Both the position numbers and the translations under genes were made by a program. The notes under the pieces are model-generated. The model worked only from the letters and a program-made list of their open reading frames with translations, did no database searches and was not told where the DNA came from. A DNA stretch of 64,000 nucleotides from positions 620,001 through 684,000 of the forward strand of contig JADJPK010000031.1 in NCBI GenBank assembly GCA_016713305.1, read 5' to 3'. Of this stretch, positions 13,734-21,752 are shown one piece after another. Every line of letters begins with the position of its first letter. The first letter of the stretch is position 1. Origin of the DNA: Betaproteobacteria bacterium. GTDB taxonomy: Bacteria > Pseudomonadota > Gammaproteobacteria > Burkholderiales > Ga0077523.

Positions 13734-14773
13734 TCAGACAGCGGGGTTCGGATTGCGCAGGTGAAGGTCGTCGATGCTTGCCAGAACATCCGGGCCGAGA
13801 TGGACATCGGTCACGCCAAGATTCTCGCGCAACTGCTCCATTGATGTGGCCCCGATGATGGTGCTGGCCGTAAACCAGCGACTTTTGACGAAAGCGAGCG
13901 CTAACGTAGATGGAGACATACCGTGTTTCCTGGCGAGCGCTGAATACGCCTCGACCGCGCTTTCGACGTTGGGCTTCTGGTACCTCTGCCCGAACGGCGG
14001 AAACCGGGTGAGGCGTGCACCTTCCGGCTGGGCGCCCTGCAGGTATTTCCCCGTAAGGTGTCCGAATCCCAGCGGGCTGTAGGCCAGCAGCGGCACACCT
14101 TCCCGACGCACCACTTCGGACAGCCCGGCTTCAAAGGTCCGGTTCAGGAGGTTGTAGGCATTCTGGATCGACACCACGCGGGGCAGACCCGGGCGTTCGG
14201 AGGCCGCGAGAAACTGCAGCGTTCCCCACGGAGTCTCGTTGCTGAGACCAATGTGGCGGATCTTGCCCGCCTTCACCATGCCAGCCAGGGCTTCCAGCTG
14301 TGTGGCGATCGGGACAGTCGGCCTTTCGTCCGCGGGGTCGTAGTGGATCTTGCCAAAGCTCGGAACGTAGCGGTCGGGCCAGTGGATCTGGTAGAGATCG
14401 ATGTAGTCGGTTTGCAGCCGGCGCAGACTTCCCTCGACGGCTTCCTTCACCTCGGATGCGCCGATGGCGAGATCCCCACGCCTCACCCAGCCGAATCCTC
14501 GCCCCGGCCCCGTGATCTTGGTGGCGAGAATGACACTGTCCCTGGGCCGCCGCTTGAGCCAGCTCCCGACGAATTCCTCCGAGCGACCCTGAGTCTCGGC
14601 ACGGGGTGGAACGGGATACATCTCCGCCACGTCGATGAAGTTCACCCGCGGTCGAAGGCGAAGTCGAGTTGCTCATGTGCCTGGGCTTCGGTGTTCTGTT
14701 CGCCGAACGTCATCGTGCCCAGACAGATCTCGGACACGGACAGGTCGCTGTCCCCCAGCTTGTTGTATTTCAT
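13734..14773 (-). pseudogene. tas: Tas-type aldo/keto reductase, interrupted by a one-base deletion
   Basis: The predicted protein is an NADP(H)-dependent aldo/keto reductase of the E. coli Tas type. The first 43 residues (from ATG 14773, with GGAG upstream) include LGTMTFGEQNTEAQAHEQLD; the remainder, in another frame from about 14644, includes NFIDVAEMYPVPPRAETQG and NAYNLLNRTFEAGL, which match Tas closely. At the junction CGCGGGTGAAC replaces the expected CGCGGGGTGAAC, so a G is missing from a G run. Restoring it gives one continuous frame of about 346 residues, the normal length. The stop is 80 bases before the tRNA-Tyr gene. I think a homopolymer error is more likely than decay because the rest of the frame is clean. 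Confidence 0.9.
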
Positions 14774-14825
14774 GAAAAAACTCCGAGATATCGAGGCACG
14801 TGCGCCGCAGCGCCTGCCCCGGGGT

Positions 14826-17327
14826 TCACAGCTGTCCGACGCGCGTCCTGATCCAAAGTTGCCGTTCCGCCTCTGCTGCCGGCATGGGCTTGCCATAGAA
14901 GAAACCCTGAACTTCTTCGCAGCCTTCGAGCTTGAGAAAACGGGCCTGGTCTTCCTGCTCCACGCCCTCGGCCACTGTCCTCAGCCGCAGACTGCGGGCC
15001 ATCCCGATCACTGCGCGGACGATGGCGACGTCGTCGAGATCCATCGGCACGTCGCGGACGAACGACCGGTCGATCTTCAGCGCGTCGATGGGGAACCGCT
15101 TCAGGTAGCCCAGGCTCGAGAAGCCCGTGCCGAAGTCGTCCAGCGCGATGGTGATTCCGAGTCCCTTGAGCTGCTCGAGAACCATTCGGGCACGGACATC
15201 CTGGTCCATCAGGACGGATTCCGTGATCTCCAGTTCCAGAAGAGATGGGTCGAAACCGGTCTCGCCGATCGCTCGCACCACCATCGCCACCAGCCGTTCA
15301 CTGTGGAATTGCCGCGGGGACAGATTCACGGACAGCCGGATCTTCGGCAGACCGCGGTCATGCCACGCCTTGATCTCCGCACAGGCGTTATGCAGCACCC
15401 ACTCGCCGATGGGCACGATGAGTCCGCTATCCTCGGCCACGGGTATGAACTCCAGGGGCGGGACCAAGCCTCGCTGGGGATGATGCCAGCGGAGTAGCGC
15501 CTCCACACCGGTGACTGCCCCCGTTTCCAGGCTGACCTTCGGCTGATAGAAGACCTCGAACTCGCGCCGCTCCACGGCACGTCGCAGCCCAGTCTCCGCG
15601 GCGAGCCTCGCCTGGGAACGCAAGGTGAGATCGGCGGAATAGAACTGGAAATTGTTCCGCCCCTGCCCCTTCGCGTGATACATGGCCGCATCCGCGTTCT
15701 TGAGCAGCACATCGATCTCGACACCGTCGGTGGGAAACACGGCGATGCCGATGCTGGTCGCGAGAAAGATCTCCCGCCCATCCACGTCGAACGGCGCCTG
15801 GAACGAATCGAGAATCCTCTGCGCGACCGGCAGCGCATCCACTTCCGAGCAGAGATGATCCAGCACCAGGCCGAACTCGTCGCCACCGAAACGCGCGATC
15901 ATCGCTCCCCGGGGAGCACACCCGGACAGCCGGTGCGCCACATCCTGGAGGAGCCGGTCCCCCACCTCATGTCCCATGGACTCGTTGATCACCTTGAAGT
16001 GATCGAGGTCCAGAAGCAGGGCGGCGACACTCGTGTCGGAGGCCCGGGCCTGGGCAAGTGCCGCCGTCAGCCTGTCGCTCAGCATGGACCGATTGGGCAA
16101 CCCCGTGAGAGCGTCGTGGTAGGCGAGGAAGTTGAGGCGCTCCTGGGTCCGGCGGTTGTCGGTGACGTCGTGGGCCAGCGTGATGACGGACAGCACGTGC
16201 CCGGACTGGTCGACCAGAGGCGTGTAATACCACTCGCAGATGATTTCCCGCCCGTCGGAGGTGCGATTGGTCAGCGTGAGCCCCGCTCCGCGCCGTTCCT
16301 TCAACAACCGCAGCCAAAGACGCCCCACTTCGCCGCAGGTTCCTTCGGTCGCGATGAGTTGGGACGCCGTCTTTCCCAGGGCCTCCTCCCTCCGGTAACC
16401 GAAGATGCGCTCGGCAGCCGGATTCCACTCGGTTGCGCGGAATCGCACATCCCATTCGATGAAGGCAAGAGGGGACTGCTGCGCGTGCAGTTTGAGCTTC
16501 TCTTCGGAACGGCGGAGAACGTCCTGGGTGGCACGGCGCTCGACCACCTCTTCCTGCAGGGCCGAATACGCGCGTTCCAGATCACTGTGCGAGCGGGACA
16601 ATGCCTCCACCAAACGCACGTTGCCGTATCGCAACTCCAGGGATTCCCGGTACATGCGCGTGCTGCGGCCGCCAATCATCAACATGACCAGGGCGAAGAT
16701 CGCAGCCGCTGCGCCCATCGCAATGTGAAAGCCATCGGCCGACATCATCTGCAGCGCGATGAATGGGAGTGCTGCCGGAAGAACAAAGGCCGGGTAAGCC
16801 CAGGGCAAGGGGATGAGCGCGGGCAACGCTCCTGCAATCATGCCGGCGAGCACCATGGCGACGAACGCCTGATGCACGGGGTCCTCGGGAAGCAGCGACG
16901 AGCCCAGCACACCCCAGGAAAGACCCGCGACCGTCACCGAGGACAGGAACCACTTCTCCCAGCGCCGGATGTCCGCATCGCTGCTCGACCGGCGCTGGAA
17001 TTCTCGCCACATGCCCGCCCGGGCGACGACGATCAGCCCGGCGCACAGGCCCCAGGTTCCAAGGGCCATCGAATCGACCAGCGGCCACAACACGGCACTC
17101 ACCAGCACCGCCACGAGGATGCTGGCCATGAGCGCGGAAGGATTCTGCGCAAAGACCGCTCGCACTTGTTGGGCGCGCACGGCCGAAACAAGCGCAGGAT
17201 CGACCGCGGGGACGAACTGGGCCCGGGGCTCGATGCAGTCGGAATTAGAAAGTCGAATCACCCGATTACCGCCACTTCCTCGACACGAACACAGGATATT
17301 AAGTGAGTTTGGGCCGATTGGGTGCAC
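14826..17327 (-). CDS. Membrane-bound PAS-GGDEF-EAL protein (c-di-GMP turnover)
   Basis: This protein of up to 833 residues is predicted to make and/or break cyclic di-GMP. About six membrane segments span residues 65-220, followed by a short coiled coil (about 240-270), a PAS domain (about 275-395), a GGDEF domain with intact GGDEF at 481-485, and an EAL domain with EAL at 609-611 and later motifs DDFGTG and KIDRSFV. The product-inhibition RxxD site before GGDEF is lost (PRGAMIARF), so feedback inhibition is unlikely. The start is uncertain: a GTG at 17264 is an alternative, and a TTAATAT -10-like element lies between the two candidates. It is 52 bases upstream of the aldo/keto reductase on the same strand. 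Which activity dominates cannot be read from sequence. Confidence 0.92.
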   Translation of the reverse strand: MHPIGPNSLNILCSCRGSGGNRVIRLSNSDCIEPRAQFVPAVDPALVSAVRAQQVRAVFAQNPSALMASILVAVLVSAVLWPLVDSMALGTWGLCAGLIVVARAGMWREFQRRSSSDADIRRWEKWFLSSVTVAGLSWGVLGSSLLPEDPVHQAFVAMVLAGMIAGALPALIPLPWAYPAFVLPAALPFIALQMMSADGFHIAMGAAAAIFALVMLMIGGRSTRMYRESLELRYGNVRLVEALSRSHSDLERAYSALQEEVVERRATQDVLRRSEEKLKLHAQQSPLAFIEWDVRFRATEWNPAAERIFGYRREEALGKTASQLIATEGTCGEVGRLWLRLLKERRGAGLTLTNRTSDGREIICEWYYTPLVDQSGHVLSVITLAHDVTDNRRTQERLNFLAYHDALTGLPNRSMLSDRLTAALAQARASDTSVAALLLDLDHFKVINESMGHEVGDRLLQDVAHRLSGCAPRGAMIARFGGDEFGLVLDHLCSEVDALPVAQRILDSFQAPFDVDGREIFLATSIGIAVFPTDGVEIDVLLKNADAAMYHAKGQGRNNFQFYSADLTLRSQARLAAETGLRRAVERREFEVFYQPKVSLETGAVTGVEALLRWHHPQRGLVPPLEFIPVAEDSGLIVPIGEWVLHNACAEIKAWHDRGLPKIRLSVNLSPRQFHSERLVAMVVRAIGETGFDPSLLELEITESVLMDQDVRARMVLEQLKGLGITIALDDFGTGFSSLGYLKRFPIDALKIDRSFVRDVPMDLDDVAIVRAVIGMARSLRLRTVAEGVEQEDQARFLKLEGCEEVQGFFYGKPMPAAEAERQLWIRTRVGQL

Positions 17328-17453
17328 TCATGCACCGTTGCAATGCACCATTCGCCCTTCGAACGGTCGCCTGTCGACGCTCTCACCGGCTTCCGTCGCC
17401 GAACCAGCCGGCCTGCTCCGGAGGAATTCCCGACACGAACGGATGACGTCATG

Positions 17454-17936
17454 TCACTGAGGTGGCGAAGAGGGTGCGGGATCCCGCACCGAGACAACGA
17501 ATTCCACCTCGACCGCCGCGTTCCGAGGAAGCACCGCCACGCCGACGGCGCTGCGGGCATGACGCCCCGCGTCACCGAAAATGTCGCCGAGGAGCTTCGA
17601 CACCGCATCGATCACGCGAGGCTGCTCGTGGAAGTCCGGATCCGATGCGACGAAGCCGGTCACCTTTATGACACGCGACACGCGATCCAGGGAACCCAGC
17701 GCCGCCTTCAGGGCCGCCAGACCCTGCAGCGCGCAGCATCGCGCCGCCAGTTCCGCATTTTCGACCGACACGTCGCGCCCGACCTTGCCCACGGCCGCAA
17801 GTGCGCCGCCGCTCCACGGCAACTGGCCACTCACCCATGCGAGTCCGGAATCAATGACGACAGGGACATACGCGAAACGGGGAACCGCGGGTTCGGGAAG
17901 GACGATTCCCAGTTGTTCGAGCCTAATTTCGATCAT
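17454..17936 (-). CDS. RidA/YjgF-family protein
   Basis: The ~160-residue protein belongs to the YjgF/YER057c/UK114 family, whose best known member RidA hydrolyses reactive enamine/imine intermediates. Family-like segments are SGLAWVSGQLPW, the central NAELAARCCALQGLAALKAALGSLD region, and the C-terminal AVLPRNAAVEVEFVV. The conserved Arg that contacts the carboxylate in RidA is not in its usual context, and the protein is longer than the ~130-residue RidA, closer to the subgroup with an N-terminal extension. I chose ATG 17936 (MIEIRLEQLG); in-frame ATGs exist 5 codons upstream. Substrate unknown. Confidence 0.8.
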   Translation of the reverse strand: MIEIRLEQLGIVLPEPAVPRFAYVPVVIDSGLAWVSGQLPWSGGALAAVGKVGRDVSVENAELAARCCALQGLAALKAALGSLDRVSRVIKVTGFVASDPDFHEQPRVIDAVSKLLGDIFGDAGRHARSAVGVAVLPRNAAVEVEFVVSVRDPAPSSPPQ

Positions 17937-18094
17937 TCTTTTCACCATCAACGATCCGGAGGTGTCGCCGTTAAGCGGATTGAAACCGGCGCGGACATGA
18001 AGTTCTGAGTGTCCTTGAAGTCCGGTTCGGTAGCTGCAAAGTAACGTGCATGCTTCTTGCGCGAGATAGCCGAGCCCACTAGGAGGTCGTTGCC

Positions 18095-18325
18095 ATGAAC
18101 GTGATCTACAACAGCCCCAACTATCATGTGGTCGAATATCCCGGGCACGGCTTCGAGGTCATCGCGAAGCATGCGGCCAAGGGAACGTACTTGTCAGGTC
18201 CCGCTGCGGTCAAGTTCAAGGAGTATCTCACTCAGGCCGCGGCCGAGGACGCCTCCATCGAAACCGTCGACGAGTACCTGGGTGGATACGATGATCTGAT
18301 GCTCCAACCGGCCATTTACCACTGA
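18095..18325 (+). CDS. DUF3567 family protein
   Basis: This 76-residue protein begins MNVIYNSPNYHVVEYP, the hallmark of the DUF3567 family, which I know only from betaproteobacteria and which has no assigned function. A strong AGGAGG ribosome-binding site lies 9 bases before the ATG. There is no signal peptide or membrane segment, so it should be cytoplasmic. It stands alone, divergent from the RidA-like gene, and ends 42 bases before a strong bidirectional terminator. A weak TTGAAG / AAAGTAA promoter pair may lie about 60-90 bases upstream. Confidence 0.9.
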   Translation: MNVIYNSPNYHVVEYPGHGFEVIAKHAAKGTYLSGPAAVKFKEYLTQAAAEDASIETVDEYLGGYDDLMLQPAIYH

Positions 18326-18367
18326 ATACGACTGAACGCAGGTTGCGGCGGACGTATCCGCCGCGCC

Positions 18368-18405
18368 AAGCAAAACGGCACGCCCTCGGGCGTGCCGTTT
18401 TGCTT
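18368..18405. terminator. Bidirectional Rho-independent terminator
   Basis: An 18-base perfect inverted repeat (AAGCAAAACGGCACGCCC and its complement) is separated by only two bases. Each arm ends in an A/T-rich run, so in both directions the GC stem is followed by U residues. It lies between the convergent DUF3567 gene and the lactate permease gene and should terminate both. Confidence 0.92.
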
Positions 18406-18422
18406 TGGAGACCGCCGGAACG

Positions 18423-20129
18423 CTACTGGTGCGCCGCCGCTGCCGCCGCTCCTGGCTCGATGACCATGCTGGTAAATGGAGGCACGTAGGCCTGCAGCAT
18501 CACGAACAGGCCGATCAGACACGCCAGTGCGATGGAGTGCCAGAACACGTACCGCAGGATCACGCCCTCCTTGCCGACGTAGTTCGTGGCGACGGAAGCC
18601 ACGACGATCGATTGCGCGTCGATCATCTTGCCCATCACGCCTCCCGAACTGTTCGCGGCGGCCATGAGAGTGGGCGAAATGCCAAGCTTGTTCGCCGTGA
18701 TCTGCTGCTGACTGCCGAAAAGCGCGTTCGAACCCGCGTCCGTCCCCGTCAGCGCCACCCCTATCCATCCGATCAGCGTGCCGAAGAACGGGTACAGCAC
18801 GCCCGTGTTCGCGAACGCGAGACCGAGGATCGCGTCCATGCCGGAGTAGCGGGTCGTGTAGCTCAACGCGATCATGGCGACGATCGTCACGATGGAGTTG
18901 CGCATGATCCAGATCGTTTCCAGCCAGCTCGCGACGAGCTCCTTGATCTTGAAGCCCATCATCAGGCCGCTGATGATCGCGGCGATCAGAATGCCGGTCC
19001 CGGTGGCGGAGAGAAGACCGAACTTGAGAACCGCGCCTTCAGTATGTGGCTTGGCAACGGCCGGCTCGACCCGCTGCACCATCTTGTGCAGGCCGCTCAT
19101 CTCGAACTCGAAGTACGTCACGCCCTTGGTATTGAGCCAGCCCTTGACGACGGGCAGCCCCCAGGCGAACAGGATCACCGTGAGAATGATCCACGGCATC
19201 CACGCCTTGCGCACCAGATCGGACGAATGCGCGTGCGCCGCCTTGGCGGCCTGGGCGAACGGCACCATCCCGGATGCGGAACCGTCCGCGGCGACCATCA
19301 CCTCCTTGGGTCTCCAGACCTTGAGGAACAAGGCGACCACGACCATGGAAATCATGGCGGACACCATGTCGACCAGCCAGGGGCCGTGGAAATTGGAGAT
19401 GAGGAACTGGGGGATGGCGAAACTGGCACCGGCGACCAGGATGGCCGGCCAGATCGCCATGGCGCGCTTGAATCCGCAGAACGTGATGACCAGCCAGAAG
19501 GGCACGATCACCGAGAAGAACGGCAGCTGGCGGCCCACCATCGCGGAGAGCTGAAGCAGATATTCGTCGGTGTTCTGGGTAACGCTGTTCAGCACGATGA
19601 TGGGGGTGCCGAGCCCGCCGTATGCGACCGGCGCGGTATTGGCGATGAGCGATAGGCCCGATGCCGCGAGGGGAGAGAATCCCAGGCCGATCAGGATCGC
19701 TCCCGTGACCGCGACCGGGGTTCCGCCCCCCGCTGCGCCTTCGAAAAAGGCACCGAAACAGAAGGCGATCAGTATGAGCTGCAGGCGCCTGTCGCCGGTG
19801 ATCGCGCCGATGGAGTCCTGCAGCACCTGGAAGAGCCCGGTCTTCTGCGTGAGGCGGTACAGAAAGATCAGATTGACGATGATCCAGCAGATGCCAACCA
19901 GCGAGAAGGCCCCGCCGAACAGCGCTGCCTTGGTCGCCATCTCGAACGGCATGCCGACGACCATTACCGCAATGACGAACGCGGAAACGAGGCCGAGGAC
20001 AGCCGCCACGTGAGCCTTGATGTGAAAGAAACCCAGTCCGCCCAGCAGGACTAGGACCGGGATAGCCGCGACCAGCGTGGACAAGATCGTATTGCCCAGC
20101 GGGTCGTACACCTGGGACCAGAGTTCCAT
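18423..20129 (-). CDS. lldP: L-lactate permease (LctP family)
   Basis: This 568-residue inner-membrane protein belongs to the LctP family of lactate/glycolate:proton symporters. It is highly hydrophobic with about 12-13 membrane segments. Conserved stretches include GAFFEGAAGGGTPVAVTGAIL, ANTAPVAYGGLGTPI and ALTGTDAGSNALFG, the usual family signatures. The length matches E. coli LldP (551). The start has GGGAGG 6 bases upstream. No lactate dehydrogenase or LldR-type regulator is adjacent, so the operon link is lost or elsewhere. Its 315-base upstream region is shared with the divergent binding-protein gene. Confidence 0.95.
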   Translation of the reverse strand: MELWSQVYDPLGNTILSTLVAAIPVLVLLGGLGFFHIKAHVAAVLGLVSAFVIAVMVVGMPFEMATKAALFGGAFSLVGICWIIVNLIFLYRLTQKTGLFQVLQDSIGAITGDRRLQLILIAFCFGAFFEGAAGGGTPVAVTGAILIGLGFSPLAASGLSLIANTAPVAYGGLGTPIIVLNSVTQNTDEYLLQLSAMVGRQLPFFSVIVPFWLVITFCGFKRAMAIWPAILVAGASFAIPQFLISNFHGPWLVDMVSAMISMVVVALFLKVWRPKEVMVAADGSASGMVPFAQAAKAAHAHSSDLVRKAWMPWIILTVILFAWGLPVVKGWLNTKGVTYFEFEMSGLHKMVQRVEPAVAKPHTEGAVLKFGLLSATGTGILIAAIISGLMMGFKIKELVASWLETIWIMRNSIVTIVAMIALSYTTRYSGMDAILGLAFANTGVLYPFFGTLIGWIGVALTGTDAGSNALFGSQQQITANKLGISPTLMAAANSSGGVMGKMIDAQSIVVASVATNYVGKEGVILRYVFWHSIALACLIGLFVMLQAYVPPFTSMVIEPGAAAAAAHQ

Positions 20130-20225
20130 ACTTCCTCCCTTGTTGCATTATTTTTTGGCCCTGGTCCCGCGCGCCCGTCGTGGTCCGGAAAACCGGTACG
20201 GGCAGGGCAATGCAGCGAGCGCCAG

Positions 20226-20253
20226 CGAGAGCCGGGCGAGAGCCGGGCGAGAG
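20226..20253. repeat. Short tandem repeat in the lldP / binding-protein intergenic region
   Basis: The 315-base gap 20130-20444 separates two divergent genes. It holds two and a half head-to-tail copies of the 11-mer CGAGAGCCGGG at 20226-20253, next to the sequence TATAGAC. The repeat could be an operator array or simple slippage. I see no convincing promoter pair or riboswitch in the rest of the gap. Confidence 0.5.
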
Positions 20254-20444
20254 TATAGACGTGCGCAATCCGATCAGCCACGCGGGCGTCAGGACTTTTT
20301 GCCGCAGGCCGTCCGGGGATCGGGCTTCCGCGTGGCGGCGCCGGCCCCTCCTGTCCGGTGGTACGCTCGGGACGCCGCTGAAGGAACGTCCGCCCCACGG
20401 CACTTCCGCCTGCGGTCCATCCAGGAAAACGACGGGAGGAAGAC

Positions 20445-21686
20445 ATGCGCAACCGCTTGACTGCCGTATTGGCTGCAACCTGCATCGCCTGTGCCGCCGC
20501 TAATGCGGCGGACAACATCAAGGTCGCCTTCATCGACCCCTTGTCCGGTCCGTTCGCCAACCTGGGCGAAGCGGAGGCAAGGCACTTCCAGCTGGTGATG
20601 GAAGGTATCAACGCGCGCGGCGGCGTGCTCGGCGGACGCAATTTCGAACTCGTCACGTTCGACAGCAAGGCCAGTCCGCAGGAGGCCGTGCTGGCGCTCA
20701 AGCAGGTCATCGACCAGGGCATCCGCTACATCCTTCAGGGCAACAGCTCCAGCGTGGCGCACGCGCTCGTGGACACGCTCGACAAGCACAACAAGCGCAA
20801 TCCCGATCAGGCCGTGATGTTCCTCAACTATGCGGCGGTGGACCCCGCCCTCACGAACGACAAGTGCACGTTCTTCCACTTCCGCTTCGATGCCGATGCC
20901 GACATGAAGACTTCGGCCATCACGGATGCCCTGGCGCAGGACAAGAATGTCAGCAAGGTCTATCTCCTCAATCAGGACTACGCCTTCGGCCAGGCGGTGA
21001 GCCGCACCGCGAAGGTGATGATCGCGAAGAAGCGGCCCGACATCCAGATCGTGGGCGACGACCTTCATCCGCTGGGCAAGGTCAAGGACTTCGCACCCTA
21101 TGTGGCGAAGATCAAGGCATCGGGCGCGAATGCCGTATTGACGGGCAACTGGGGCAACGACCTGGCGCTGCTCATCAAGGCGAGCAAGGACGCCGGCCTG
21201 AAGGTCGAGTACTACACCTTCTACGCCTTTGCCACCGGCACGCCGTCGGCCATCGGGGAATCGGGAGCGGGCCACCTGAAGCTGGCGAGCCAGTGGCATT
21301 CGAACGTGGGAACACCCGGCGCGGACAAGTGGGTCACGAGCTATCGCGAGCGCTACAAGTCCCTGAAGGACGATTTCATCTTCACGACACCGGTGGCCGC
21401 CATCGAAATGCTGACCAAGGCCATGACCCAGGCGAACTCTGCGGAGCCGCTGGCAGTGGGCAAGGCGCTGGAAGGCATGAAGTGGCAGAGCGACACGGGC
21501 GAGGTGATCATGCGCGCCGACAACCACCAGCTCCTGCAGCCCATGTTCATCTCGACGTTCGTGAAGGCCGACGGCCGCAATCCGAAGTTCGACGTCGAAC
21601 GCACCGGCTTCGGTTTCCGCACCGACCGCCGGATCGAGGCGAAGGACACGATGATGCCCACGACCTGCAAGATGGAACGGCCCTGA
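20445..21686 (+). CDS. Periplasmic substrate-binding protein, branched-chain amino acid (LivK) type
   Basis: The 413-residue protein has a signal peptide cleaved after about residue 22 (ACAAANA/AD) and a type I periplasmic-binding fold. Recognisable are IKVAFIDPLSGPFANLG at the mature N-terminus, INARGGVLGGRNFELV, and GKVKDFAPYVAKIKASGANAV. It would bind a branched-chain amino acid, amide or aromatic ligand in the periplasm for a LivHMGF-type ABC transporter. No permease or ATPase gene is nearby, so it is an orphan that must serve a transporter encoded elsewhere. The ligand cannot be called. It is transcribed away from the lactate permease gene. Confidence 0.9.
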   Translation: MRNRLTAVLAATCIACAAANAADNIKVAFIDPLSGPFANLGEAEARHFQLVMEGINARGGVLGGRNFELVTFDSKASPQEAVLALKQVIDQGIRYILQGNSSSVAHALVDTLDKHNKRNPDQAVMFLNYAAVDPALTNDKCTFFHFRFDADADMKTSAITDALAQDKNVSKVYLLNQDYAFGQAVSRTAKVMIAKKRPDIQIVGDDLHPLGKVKDFAPYVAKIKASGANAVLTGNWGNDLALLIKASKDAGLKVEYYTFYAFATGTPSAIGESGAGHLKLASQWHSNVGTPGADKWVTSYRERYKSLKDDFIFTTPVAAIEMLTKAMTQANSAEPLAVGKALEGMKWQSDTGEVIMRADNHQLLQPMFISTFVKADGRNPKFDVERTGFGFRTDRRIEAKDTMMPTTCKMERP

Positions 21687-21695
21687 CCGGTGCGT

Positions 21696-21729
21696 GTCCG
21701 TCCCGCCGCGATACCGCGGAGGGACGGAC
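21696..21729. terminator. Hairpin between convergent genes
   Basis: GTCCGTCCC and GGGACGGAC form a 9-bp stem, continued after a G-A mismatch by CCGCG/CGCGG with a four-base loop. It lies between the convergent binding-protein and tgpA genes, so it can act on both. There is no U-run on either side. Confidence 0.55.
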
Positions 21730-21752
21730 CCCATCGCCGCCGAAGGTGCTGT

